From positions 33,920-97,919 of the forward strand of contig NZ_MCZK01000149.1 of assembly GCF_002875945.1 (NCBI RefSeq): 64,000 bases of DNA. Reading direction: 5' to 3'. Shown piece by piece: positions 9,036 to 17,490 of this stretch (within the stretch, counting starts at the first letter, position 1; each line of letters begins with the position of its first letter). Both the position numbers and the translations under genes were made by a program. The notes under the pieces were generated by a model that worked only from the letters and a program-made list of their open reading frames with translations, had not been told where the DNA came from and searched no databases. Source of the DNA: Vibrio lentus. Its GTDB lineage: Bacteria > Pseudomonadota > Gammaproteobacteria > Enterobacterales > Vibrionaceae.

Positions 9036-9923
9036 ATGAAGAAATTATTTGTCCTATTATTTGTTGGCTTAACGACTGCTATGAGTTTTCCGACCTTCGC
9101 GACGGAAGAGTTGGCCAATGTAGAAAACATCTCGAAGATAGCGAGCTTGGTGCGATGGAGTGGCGTGTTCTTCTCCGCTATCGTCATTGCCGCAATGTGG
9201 TTGCTGCTTAAGTTCATTAATTCGATGGTAACCAGCTTCGGTAGCCAATTCGTTCAATATCGAATGCTGCTGCAAAAGCTCCAGTCGTTTATGCAGTTCT
9301 TCATCTATGTGAGCACGGGTCTGATCGTGTTTATGATGAGTTTCCGTATCAACGACCAAATACTGGCTCTGATTGGTGGTACCCTCGCCGTATCCGTTGG
9401 CTTTGCGCTTAAAGACTTGGCGGCGTCTTTCATCGCAGGTATCACCGTGATGATCGATAGACCTTTTCAAGTTGGTGACCGTGTCACGTTTGAGGGTAAC
9501 TACGGCGACATTATCACTATCGGTTTACGTTCAGTGCGTATGAGAACGCTGAACGATGACATCATTACCATCCCAAACAACAAGTTCTTAAATGAAGTGA
9601 CGACGAGCGGTAACTACGGCGCATTAGATATGCAGGTGGTGATTCCGTTTTACGTAGGAATGGATGAAGACATCACCCTAGCCCGTGACTTGATTCAAGA
9701 AGCCGCTTCTTCAAGCCGTTACATCCACTTGCCGAAGCCTGTTACTGTTCTGGTTAAACAAACCATTACCGACAACTATCTAGCGATACAGCTTACTTGT
9801 AAGGCTTATGTGGTCGATACGGCGTATGAGAAATTGTTTGAAACTGACATTACCCTTCGAGTGATGAAAGAGTTTAAGAAACACAACATCAACCCACCGA
9901 AGATTTCAGTGACGGCACATTAA
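9036..9923 (+). CDS. MscS-family mechanosensitive channel
   Basis: A 295-residue inner-membrane channel protein. An N-terminal hydrophobic segment ends TFATEE, which looks like a cleavable signal or first helix. Two more helices follow at about 40-62 and 82-108. The pore helix is at about 109-135 (GGTLAVSVGFALKDLAASF), with the Gly/Ala-rich packing seen in MscS TM3. The beta domain follows with the family signature PFQVGDRVTFEGNYGDI and TIPNNKF. It starts 2 bp after the membrane ATPase gene, so the two are translationally linked. This suggests a channel with a dedicated ATPase partner, which is an inference from spacing only. The gene ends before a bidirectional terminator. Confidence 0.9.
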   Translation: MKKLFVLLFVGLTTAMSFPTFATEELANVENISKIASLVRWSGVFFSAIVIAAMWLLLKFINSMVTSFGSQFVQYRMLLQKLQSFMQFFIYVSTGLIVFMMSFRINDQILALIGGTLAVSVGFALKDLAASFIAGITVMIDRPFQVGDRVTFEGNYGDIITIGLRSVRMRTLNDDIITIPNNKFLNEVTTSGNYGALDMQVVIPFYVGMDEDITLARDLIQEAASSSRYIHLPKPVTVLVKQTITDNYLAIQLTCKAYVVDTAYEKLFETDITLRVMKEFKKHNINPPKISVTAH

Positions 9924-10001
9924 TAAGGTTGGCTTAACGCGCTTCTTTTTCTTAACGCTTTTGTTTTGCTAAGCAAGTTAGCAATCCAGTCATCTACAAC
10001 C

Positions 10002-10042
10002 AAAAACACCTCCGAACTTGTCTCAGTGCGGAGGTGTTTTTT
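10002..10042. terminator. Bidirectional terminator after MscS gene
   Basis: AAAACACCTCCG pairs perfectly with CGGAGGTGTTTT around a 14-nt loop, followed by further T residues on the + strand and preceded by A residues that serve the convergent chemoreceptor gene. Confidence 0.9.
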
Positions 10043-10087
10043 ATGAGGTTTTAGCTTAGTTCTTGCTTAGTAATACCTAGGTTGGGA

Positions 10088-11707
10088 TTAAACCTTAAAG
10101 TACTTCAATTGATCAGTAAGGTGCTCTGTGGTGTTGGCCATTTTCTGACTGTCTTCTGCTAGTGACTGTGAAGCTTGCAGTACTTCGTTAGCCGCCAGAT
10201 GAATCCCAGTGACACTTTCACTCATTTCAGTTGCTACCGTGCTCTGTTGCTCCGAGGCTGCAGCAATTTGAGCCACCATGTCGTTGGCGTTGTGTAGCTC
10301 ATTTACAATAACATCCAGTTGTTGGCGCGTTTCATTCGAGGCCACAACACTGTGGTCCACTTTCTCGTTGCTGCTTTGCATTGCTTTAAAGGTGCGCTCG
10401 GCTTGTTGAGTGAGTTTCTCAATTGTCGATTGCACTTCATTGGTTGAGTTCTGAGTACGACTCGCAAGGTTACGAACTTCGTCTGCCACAACCGCGAACC
10501 CTCTACCTTGCTCACCTGCACGTGCCGCTTCTATCGCCGCATTGAGCGCTAGTAAGTTTGTTTGTTCTGATACATCACGGATCACGCTGACCACTTGGCT
10601 TATCTCGCTAACACCGGATTGTAGGTCTCTTACCAATTTGTTAGCCGTAGAGATGTTTTCTGAAACTTGAGAGATGGTTTTAGACGTAACCTGCATGTTC
10701 TCATCGTTTTGATTGGCATGATCGACGACTTTATTGGTGCTCGCCGCTGTGTTCTCCGCATTAACCGCGACATCTGAAATAGTGGCGCTCATTTCTGTCA
10801 TCGCAGTAGATAGTAATTCCAGCTGCGCGTGCTGCGAATTGACACTGGTCGCCGCCTCTTCACTCGCTTGTGCAATGTGACTTGCCATGTTGCTCGATAG
10901 ATCCGCAGATTCATTGGCGGTACGTAGCGTGCTTTGCAGCTTATCAAGCATGGTATCGATCTGCTGGCTCATGTCTCCTAGTTCGTCTTTACGCGTCATG
11001 TTCATACGTACACGCAGGTCGCCATCGGCAATCTTATGGGTGTTATCGATAAGCTTATTGAGAGGCACAAGGATGTTATTAGATATCGCGTAGCCCATCG
11101 CAAACAGTAGGCCAGACAACACAACCGCAACCATGCCTTCCTTAATCGCCAACGCGTAGAACGCATCTTGGATATCCGCGACCAATATTCCAGAACCTAG
11201 CACCCAATTCCATTTAGGGAACAGTTGTACGTAGGAGATCTTGTCTTTCAACTCTCCATTCGGGCTCTTCCATTGGTAATCAAGAAAGCCTTTCTGTTGC
11301 GCAGTTTGAGAAATGGTCACCATCTCACGCCAGTGATACTTGCCCGCGCCATCTCTTAAGTTACCCGCGTTCTTGCCATTGAGCTCTGGCTTAAGTGGAT
11401 GACTAATGATGTTGAGTTGCTGGTTTAGGATCCAAAAATAGTTGGTGCTGTCATAGCGAAGCGTTTCAATGGCTTGCAGTGCTTGTTTCTTTGCTGTCTC
11501 TTCGCCAAGAACATTTCGTTGGTCATAATAGTGTTGAGCTAGGCTGACCGCTGTTTCGACTTGAGCACTGAGTTTATCTTGCCGCTCTTCCATGGAGCTA
11601 GCGCGCTGTTGCATTAGATTAAAAGTGGATGCCATTACCAATAGAACAACCGATAAAATGACGATGGATACGAGTTTTGATTTGATAGATAAGTTACTTA
11701 ATTTCAT
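10088..11707 (-). CDS. Methyl-accepting chemotaxis protein, single-cache sensor
   Basis: A 539-residue chemoreceptor. A membrane helix at about 10-30 is followed by a periplasmic sCache_2-like domain (about 45-185) with YFWILNQQLNIISHP, GAGKYHWREMV and FPKWNWVLGSGI. The second helix is at about 190-210, then HAMP. The signalling tip is at about 375-415 (VSEQTNLLALNAAIEAARAG, then GRGFAVVADEVRNLA). Cache domains of this type bind small organic acids or similar ligands; the specific ligand is unknown. It is a lone gene convergent with the mscS unit. Confidence 0.93.
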   Translation of the reverse strand: MKLSNLSIKSKLVSIVILSVVLLVMASTFNLMQQRASSMEERQDKLSAQVETAVSLAQHYYDQRNVLGEETAKKQALQAIETLRYDSTNYFWILNQQLNIISHPLKPELNGKNAGNLRDGAGKYHWREMVTISQTAQQKGFLDYQWKSPNGELKDKISYVQLFPKWNWVLGSGILVADIQDAFYALAIKEGMVAVVLSGLLFAMGYAISNNILVPLNKLIDNTHKIADGDLRVRMNMTRKDELGDMSQQIDTMLDKLQSTLRTANESADLSSNMASHIAQASEEAATSVNSQHAQLELLSTAMTEMSATISDVAVNAENTAASTNKVVDHANQNDENMQVTSKTISQVSENISTANKLVRDLQSGVSEISQVVSVIRDVSEQTNLLALNAAIEAARAGEQGRGFAVVADEVRNLASRTQNSTNEVQSTIEKLTQQAERTFKAMQSSNEKVDHSVVASNETRQQLDVIVNELHNANDMVAQIAAASEQQSTVATEMSESVTGIHLAANEVLQASQSLAEDSQKMANTTEHLTDQLKYFKV

Positions 11708-11982
11708 AGCTGACTGACTTTATTATTTGTTTTGATTATGGATTTTCGACCAAGTTATCAAAATTTCGGACAGTTCAGATGATATGCATCAAGATCGAAA
11801 GATATACACTGTGTTACATAGCCAAAAGGAGGTACTCGTCAAACAGGCAGGTGTTGAGGTTTTCGTAATACTAGATATTTAATAATTGATTGATATCAAG
11901 ATATGTTTAGATTGAAGCTATAAATACAGCTTACTTTCATTTATATGGTATGATGTTCTCAAAGATAAATTAGAGATGAAAA

Positions 11983-12669
11983 ATGAAAAACCATATACTT
12001 GTCCCGTTAATATTCGTAACCCTCTCAGGCTGCGCAGCATCAATCCCCCAGAATGCTAAAACTGAAGTTAAATCTTTTAGCACGCCCAAAATCAGTGTTC
12101 TTACAAGTGCTTATGTTGGCGACTTTATGATTGACCAAGGAAAAGCTACAACTAAAAAATATCTGACTGTTCACCAGTCTATTGATGGCGCCTTCTATAA
12201 TATAAGTCAAGGCTCATATGTTGAAATGGGCTACGATGGGAAGAAATCATGGTTCAACATTTATTCGACTAATGGAGGACTCGTTTCTCCAGGGGCTTTT
12301 GTAGATCCACCTTATGCATTATCTGTGGACGAAACGAAGCAGGTTTGTGTTTCTTCTGTGATAGCAAAAGAAGTAAAATGCTATGAAGGAACGTCTAATA
12401 TTGAAGATAAAACAATCAATGATAGCGCGAGCTTTCGCCAAACGTTGATATATAACGGTTCTGTGGGAACAAAGTTAAACATTTCATACCGAGAATTTAC
12501 CAATGATATGGCTCGCGGGGCTTTCACTAATGATGTTGAGTACGATATGTCAAAATCAAACCTTATTAATTACAAAGGTGCTCGAATCGAAGTTCTAAAT
12601 TATGACAATAGCTCTATCGAATTCAAAGTGTTGAAACATTTTAGAGAAAATGTGTCAGTAACATTCTAA
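11983..12669 (+). CDS. Putative lipoprotein of unknown function
   Basis: A 228-residue protein whose N-terminus is a lipoprotein signal (basic MKN, hydrophobic core, lipobox LSGC with Cys17). After the lipidated Cys the sequence is rich in Ser/Thr/Asn/Tyr with alternating hydrophobic residues, suggesting a beta-rich periplasmic or surface domain. No domain is recognised. The codons and the upstream 275 bp look more AT-rich than the neighbours, which may point to a late arrival, although this was not measured. It stands alone between a chemoreceptor on the opposite strand and the convergent histidine kinase gene. There is no Asp after the Cys, so outer-membrane sorting is possible. Confidence 0.7.
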   Translation: MKNHILVPLIFVTLSGCAASIPQNAKTEVKSFSTPKISVLTSAYVGDFMIDQGKATTKKYLTVHQSIDGAFYNISQGSYVEMGYDGKKSWFNIYSTNGGLVSPGAFVDPPYALSVDETKQVCVSSVIAKEVKCYEGTSNIEDKTINDSASFRQTLIYNGSVGTKLNISYREFTNDMARGAFTNDVEYDMSKSNLINYKGARIEVLNYDNSSIEFKVLKHFRENVSVTF

Positions 12670-12693
12670 AAAAGACTAAGCTGTTAAAAACCA

Positions 12694-12727
12694 AACTCAC
12701 TCGGGAGTCCCAACAATCGAGTGAGTT
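12694..12727. terminator. Hairpin between lipoprotein and kinase genes
   Basis: AACTCACTCG pairs perfectly with CGAGTGAGTT around a 14-nt loop. The T-tract is displaced by about 10 nt, so termination strength is uncertain. The position between convergent genes fits a terminator. Confidence 0.6.
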
Positions 12728-12751
12728 ATACAGTTATATTTTTGCTTAAAC

Positions 12752-14779
12752 TTATAGATTTGATACTAGCAATTGAGGCGTGGCTTTTTGTTGAAGATAG
12801 ATACTAAAGCGGCTCCCTTTACCCACTTCAGATTCAACACGTATTTCACCGCCGGTTTGGCTCAAGATACTTTGAGATACCGACAAGCCTAAGCCTGTAC
12901 CGTCTCGTTTGGTGGTATAGAAAGGCGAAAAGATGCGTTTCAATTGCTCTTCTTTGATACCACAGCCTTCATCTTCAACATGAACAATAGCACCGTGAGA
13001 TACACCATTTTCAACCCAGTCTTCACTTGAGATAGTCAATGTGCCCTTTCCGTCCATAGCGTGAATCGCATTCATCTGTAGGTTAACCAGAATCTGTAGC
13101 AATTGGTTGCGGTTCACTTCGACAGACGTTTTCGCGTGCAGTTGGGAAACGTACACAATGCCTTTCTTCTTAGCACCTGTTTTGACAAGCGTAATACTCT
13201 CATCAACTATTGGATTGATGTGCTGCCAAGTGATCTCATCTTGTACGCCACCATGACGGCTATATTGAAGCAGGCTTCGTGTGATATTTCGGATTCGGTC
13301 GATCTGCTCCATGATCGCGTGGACTTCTTCGTCTACACGAGCCACTTCGTCACCGAGTTCAAACTTCATCAATTCGACGTTGCCAAGAATCACCGCCGTC
13401 GGGTTATTAATCTCATGGGCGATGCCCGCGGTTAATTCACCTAACGCGGCTAATTTTTCATTGACCACCAGCTTGTCTCGAGCTTGATTCAACAGCTTGA
13501 TATGCAGTTCGAGCTCTTCGGTTTTTTCTTTCAAACTAGCTGTTCGAGAATGAACCTTACATTCGAGTTCTGAAGCGGCTTGTTGGATCTCTTGATTACG
13601 TTCGTGTAGCAAATCTAACATCTTGTCGAATTGCTTAGCGAGCAAAGTAAGTTCGTGTTGATCGTTTAAACCCAACGTGCCAATTCGCTTGTCTTGCCCC
13701 ATCTGGACTAGCTTTACGACTTTATGAATGCGTTCAATAGGATTGAAAAGATCACGCGCACCACGATGAACGATCAAACCAGAAGCCAGTAACAACAACA
13801 CAATCGTTATGCTGATTTCACCAAGGTTAGTTAAATACGTTTCGACTAATGGCCAAATCAAATAACCGGTATAAAGCATGCCGATGACATTATCGAATTG
13901 GTCATGAATCGGTTGATACGCGGTGATGTACCAAGCGTCGTAAACGTAAGCACGATCCAACCACTCTTTACCCTCGTTTAACACTTTTGAGTGAACCTCA
14001 TGTGAAACACGAGTACCGATTGCGCGCCCTGCACTTTCTTCGCTACTCAGTGGTACATTTGTGCTGACACGAAGGTCATCAAGGAAAACCGTGACCGTAC
14101 CAATACGACGATTAAAACCATCGCGTTGCGGATAAATTAGGTTACTGATCTGATCAACTAACTGCGTGCTGTTATTAAGCAGGATCCCGCCATCGAGAAA
14201 GCCAATCACGTGATCATTCTTGTCTCGAATCGACACCACGGTGCGGCTAACTAAACCCCGAGTTTCAACATTTTGGCTATTGAGCATTGGGACTTCGGCT
14301 TGTCTTGCAAGGTTTTGGTCTAGTTCGTTGAGTTCGTTTTGGCTTAATACACTAAAGAACGACTCTTTGTGGGTCAGGTTGAGGTATTCCAGTTTCTTTT
14401 CCATGCTCTCGACGCTACGCCAGCGTAAAAAATCAAGTTCATAGCGAGATTTGTTTTCAGAAACCCAGCGCGTGAGCTCTTCTTTCGAAATATCACTCGT
14501 GAGTTTGATTCGGAAGTTGTAAGACTCGGCAAAGGCTTGAACGTTATAGGCCTGTTGGTTTTGAATCAGATGAATACTGTTGTCTGCAACATCCAAACGC
14601 TCATCAACATCGATCAATGCGCCCTGCCATGTGTAATGAACAGACCAGTACAAAGTGATCGCAACCAGAGCACATAAAGTTAAGATGATCGGCGCAGACG
14701 TTAAAAATAGCAGGCGATAACGCACCATGGTTCTGAATCGGAACGCCCACTTTGACCACCATTGACGTCTAATCGGCAT
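12752..14779 (-). CDS. Sensor histidine kinase, cache-type periplasmic domain
   Basis: A 675-residue membrane kinase. Membrane helices lie at about 24-46 and 322-342 and enclose a large periplasmic region (about 280 residues) of double-cache character (DERLDVADNSIHLIQ at the start, YDAWYITAYQPI near the end). HAMP, a coiled coil and HisKA follow, with the phosphoacceptor His455 in GELTAGIAHEINNP. HATPase_c shows N-box QMNAIHAM, G1 DEGCGI and G2 GTGLGLSVS. The start overlaps the stop of the sigma-54 regulator by 11 bp, so both come from one mRNA. The periplasmic domain faces the same compartment as TupA, whose gene is divergent. Sensing of oxyanions or of TupA itself is possible but unproven. 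Confidence 0.92.
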   Translation of the reverse strand: MPIRRQWWSKWAFRFRTMVRYRLLFLTSAPIILTLCALVAITLYWSVHYTWQGALIDVDERLDVADNSIHLIQNQQAYNVQAFAESYNFRIKLTSDISKEELTRWVSENKSRYELDFLRWRSVESMEKKLEYLNLTHKESFFSVLSQNELNELDQNLARQAEVPMLNSQNVETRGLVSRTVVSIRDKNDHVIGFLDGGILLNNSTQLVDQISNLIYPQRDGFNRRIGTVTVFLDDLRVSTNVPLSSEESAGRAIGTRVSHEVHSKVLNEGKEWLDRAYVYDAWYITAYQPIHDQFDNVIGMLYTGYLIWPLVETYLTNLGEISITIVLLLLASGLIVHRGARDLFNPIERIHKVVKLVQMGQDKRIGTLGLNDQHELTLLAKQFDKMLDLLHERNQEIQQAASELECKVHSRTASLKEKTEELELHIKLLNQARDKLVVNEKLAALGELTAGIAHEINNPTAVILGNVELMKFELGDEVARVDEEVHAIMEQIDRIRNITRSLLQYSRHGGVQDEITWQHINPIVDESITLVKTGAKKKGIVYVSQLHAKTSVEVNRNQLLQILVNLQMNAIHAMDGKGTLTISSEDWVENGVSHGAIVHVEDEGCGIKEEQLKRIFSPFYTTKRDGTGLGLSVSQSILSQTGGEIRVESEVGKGSRFSIYLQQKATPQLLVSNL

Positions 14780-16232
14780 ATTCAGAGCCTTCTGTATTCC
14801 ACTCTTTGTATTTACGCTCTAACGTTTTACGAGCAACGCCAAGATCTCGAGACGCCGCTGATTTGTTTCCATCATGAAAACTAACCAACTGTTCTATATG
14901 TGCTTTCTCAACATCTTTGAGCGTCCAAGTGTTCGGATAACCTTCAACGGCATCATTGTTATCCAAATTAGGCAATTCAGCACCGTGTGACACCGTCACT
15001 GAAATGCTGGTGGGTGCTGGGTCACCGTTAATCTCACGCCAATAGTGAGCAGGTGGCTTGTCTAATAAGATGCAACGTTCGACCAAGTTTTTAAGTTCAC
15101 GAATATTTCCTGGCCACTCGTATTCGTTCATCGCCAAGATATCTTCATGCGCCCAGTTTGGAACCGGTACACCCAGTTCACTCGATAATAGACGGGTGAA
15201 ATATGGAACCAACTCAATCAGATCCGATGGACGTTCTCTTAATGGCACGACATCAATCTTGAGTACATTGAGTCGGTAGAACAGATCGCGGCGGAAGTGT
15301 CCTTTGTCGACCTCTTCTTGAAGGTTTCGGTTGGTTGCTGCGACAACACGTACATCGACCGCGATCTCTTTCTCACTGCCTACCGGACGAATTGTGCGTT
15401 GTTCTAAAACGCGTAAAAGCGCTGCTTGCATTGGCAGTGGCATTTCCCCGATTTCATCAAGGAACAGTGTGCCGCCACTTGCGACTCTAAATAGGCCTTC
15501 TCGGTTCTTCTTCGCACCAGTAAAGGCACCAGAGGTGTGGCCAAACAATTCACTTTCTAAAAGCTCAGGAGCAATCGCTCCACAGTTGATTGGCACAAAT
15601 GGCCCTGTTCGTTTGCTGGCTTCATGCACGCCACGGGCAACTAACTCTTTACCCGTCCCCGACTCACCTTCAATTAATACCGAAGCTCTCGATGGTGCGA
15701 ATTGACTGATGAGTTGTTTAAGCTGTTTGGTTTTATCTGAGTTGCCGATCAGTTCAGTTTTGATATGACGGCTAACATCGCGCTTCAACGCGTATTGCAT
15801 TCTTTGGTCTAGGCGCTTGTCCATACAACGAAGTACGGCTTTTATCATCTGTTCTAAGTTGAAAGGCTTCAAAATAAAATCAGAGGCGCCAAGTTTGAGT
15901 GCAGAGATGGTCATTTCGAGATCAGCATAACCCGTCATAAAAATAACATCGGCGCGTTTGTCGGCGTCGTTGAATACTTCTTCCCATTCAATGCCAGAAC
16001 GACCTGGGAGATTGATATCAAGCACGATCAAATCGAAATGTTCGTTACAACGCAGAACCTCGGCTTCTTCTACCGAACCGGCACTGGATACCTTGCCAAA
16101 ATACTTACCTAGTGCTTTCTTAAGAATAGCCTGCATACCAATTTCATCGTCGACCACCAAGACAGAAAATGCCTGATATTGAGTCAATGTGTTGGAGTTG
16201 AGGTTAGAGGCGCTTGAACTAGGTAAAGACAT
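14769..16232 (-). CDS. NtrC-family sigma-54 response regulator
   Basis: A 487-residue transcription activator. The receiver domain (FSVLVVDDE, phospho-Asp in LIVLDINLPG at about residue 72) is followed by a sigma-54-interacting AAA+ domain with Walker A GESGTGKE, the GAFTGA loop that contacts sigma-54, and LFLDEIGEMP. A C-terminal Fis-type helix-turn-helix (NKSAASRDLGVARKTLERK) ends it. A longer frame begins at 16298, but the MSLPSS start at 16232 fits the receiver domain better. The gene is the first of a two-gene operon with the histidine kinase. The sigma-54 promoter ahead of tupA lies about 180 bp away and is the obvious target. Confidence 0.93.
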   Translation of the reverse strand: MSLPSSSASNLNSNTLTQYQAFSVLVVDDEIGMQAILKKALGKYFGKVSSAGSVEEAEVLRCNEHFDLIVLDINLPGRSGIEWEEVFNDADKRADVIFMTGYADLEMTISALKLGASDFILKPFNLEQMIKAVLRCMDKRLDQRMQYALKRDVSRHIKTELIGNSDKTKQLKQLISQFAPSRASVLIEGESGTGKELVARGVHEASKRTGPFVPINCGAIAPELLESELFGHTSGAFTGAKKNREGLFRVASGGTLFLDEIGEMPLPMQAALLRVLEQRTIRPVGSEKEIAVDVRVVAATNRNLQEEVDKGHFRRDLFYRLNVLKIDVVPLRERPSDLIELVPYFTRLLSSELGVPVPNWAHEDILAMNEYEWPGNIRELKNLVERCILLDKPPAHYWREINGDPAPTSISVTVSHGAELPNLDNNDAVEGYPNTWTLKDVEKAHIEQLVSFHDGNKSAASRDLGVARKTLERKYKEWNTEGSEYAD

Positions 16233-16256
16233 AATGATCAGCCGATAGGGAAAGTT

Positions 16257-16271
16257 GGGACAGAGTGTACC
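16257..16271. promoter_or_regulatory. Candidate activator site, distal copy
   Basis: GGGACAGAGTGTACC is a partial inverted repeat (GACA-N3-TGT). It shares the GxGACA-N3-TGTxC pattern with the site at 16302, 45 bp away, about four helical turns. It lies in the regulator 5' region, so autoregulation is also possible. Confidence 0.35.
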
Positions 16272-16300
16272 AATTAACCTTTTACGCAACAGGGTCAATG

Positions 16301-16317
16301 TGCGACATTTTGTCCTA
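16301..16317. promoter_or_regulatory. Candidate activator site, proximal copy
   Basis: TGCGACATTTTGTCCTA has GACA facing TGTC across TTT. It sits about 98 bp upstream of the -24 element of tupA, a usual distance for an NtrC-type enhancer. The link to the neighbouring regulator is inferred. Confidence 0.45.
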
Positions 16318-16404
16318 GCTCATGTTTTGTTTTAATTTATGAGGTCAAAAGGCGCAGTTTCGTTCGAAATAACAGCAATTTAATGAGATCTGATGCATGA
16401 TTTA

Positions 16405-16421
16405 TTGGCACTAACATTGCT
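16405..16421 (+). promoter_or_regulatory. Sigma-54 promoter of tup-mob-moe operon
   Basis: TTGGCAC-TAACA-TTGCT matches the -24/-12 consensus TGGCAC-N5-TTGC at every defined base. GG at 16407-16408 and GC at 16419-16420 have the required 10-nt separation. It lies 115 bp upstream of the chosen tupA start. Confidence 0.85.
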
Positions 16422-16535
16422 TATAAGGTGATGATTTCTAATTACAAAAATTAGCATCGTATGAACATGACCTTCTTTGAGCCCCTTGAAGTTGAAGGCG
16501 TGTCATTCATTTATAACAGAATGGACATAATAATA

Positions 16536-17342
16536 ATGAAAGCAATTCCCTTAACTATTGCCGCTCTATCTATCGTCAGTTACTCGGCTAGCAGCGCAGA
16601 AGACACCACCCACATCAAACTTGCGACAACAACAAGCACGTATCACTCTGGCCTACTAGACTACTTATTACCTGAGTTTGAAAAAGACTCTGGTATTAAG
16701 GTCGACGTTCTTGCGGCAGGTACGGGTAAATCACTTCGTATGGGTGAGAACGGCGATGTTGATCTGGTGATGACTCACGCACCTAAGGCAGAAGCGAATT
16801 TCGTTGAACAAGGCTACGGCGTTCTACCTCGTAAACTGATGTATAACGACTTTGTTATCGTAGGCCCACAAGCTGATCCAGCACACATTGAATCTCAAAA
16901 AGCAGTGGCTGATGTGTTCAAAGCGATTGCAACAAACAATGTGACGTTCGTTTCTCGTGGTGATGATTCTGGTACTCACAAAAAAGAGATGGGCATCTGG
17001 GCACAAACCAAAATGGAACCAAACTTCGGTGGTTACCGCAGTGTTGGTCAAGGCATGGGCCCTACTCTGAACATGGCGTCTGAAATGCAAGGCTACACCA
17101 TGACAGACCGTGGTACTTGGTTAGCTTACCAAAACAAACTTGACCTCAAAGTATTGTTCCAAGGTGATAAGAACCTATTCAACCCATACCAAGTGATTCT
17201 AGTAAACCCAGAGCGTTACCCGACCATCAATTACCAAGCAGCGAAAGTATTCAGTGATTGGCTGGTTAACCCTAAAGGACAAAAACTGATTAACGACTTC
17301 AAGCTACACGGTAAACAGTTGTTTGTTGCTAGCGCTGAATAG
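16536..17342 (+). CDS. tupA: Tungstate ABC transporter substrate-binding protein TupA
   Basis: Periplasmic oxyanion-binding protein. A signal peptide (KAIPLTIAALSIVSYSASSA) precedes LATTTSTYHSGLLDYLLPEF, the TupA-type opening in which TTTS residues contact the anion. Further family features are AGTGKSLRMGENGDVDLVMTHAP, SRGDDSGTHKKE and YTMTDRGTWLAY. The frame is open from 16461, but the ATG at 16536 puts the signal peptide at the N-terminus (268 aa) and is preferred. The ribosome binding site is weak. It is the first gene of an operon with tupB, tupC, mobA and mobB-moeA behind a sigma-54 promoter. Tungstate is the family substrate; molybdate cannot be excluded from sequence. Confidence 0.92.
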   Translation: MKAIPLTIAALSIVSYSASSAEDTTHIKLATTTSTYHSGLLDYLLPEFEKDSGIKVDVLAAGTGKSLRMGENGDVDLVMTHAPKAEANFVEQGYGVLPRKLMYNDFVIVGPQADPAHIESQKAVADVFKAIATNNVTFVSRGDDSGTHKKEMGIWAQTKMEPNFGGYRSVGQGMGPTLNMASEMQGYTMTDRGTWLAYQNKLDLKVLFQGDKNLFNPYQVILVNPERYPTINYQAAKVFSDWLVNPKGQKLINDFKLHGKQLFVASAE

Positions 17343-17351
17343 TCGTCATTG

Positions 17352-17434
17352 CACTATTCTTACAGGGTGAATAGTGAACTCGAAAAGAATCAATAGCTGA
17401 CTCACCCTGTTTCACATACCCAGTGTCAGCTATT
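17352..17434 (+). promoter_or_regulatory. Mutually exclusive inverted repeats between tupA and tupB
   Basis: Three perfect inverted repeats interlock. CACTATTC (17352-17359) pairs with GAATAGTG (17369-17376). ACAGGGTGA (17362-17370) pairs with TCACCCTGT (17402-17410). AATAGCTGAC (17392-17401) pairs with GTCAGCTATT (17425-17434). The first and second cannot form together because they share 17369-17370. The second would enclose one arm of the third, and its right arm lies in the loop of the third, so they also exclude each other. No T-tract follows the last stem, so simple termination is unlikely. mRNA processing, tupA overexpression or a switch are possible. Confidence 0.6.
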
Positions 17435-17490
17435 ACCAAAATATCAGCATTACTTTTTAAGACTTATTGTCGCTTTAAACGAGATACTTC

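Noticed and set aside
17352..17434. Molybdenum cofactor riboswitch
   Set aside because: The known motif is larger, multi-stem and normally in a 5' leader. The short interlocked repeats here do not show its conserved layout.
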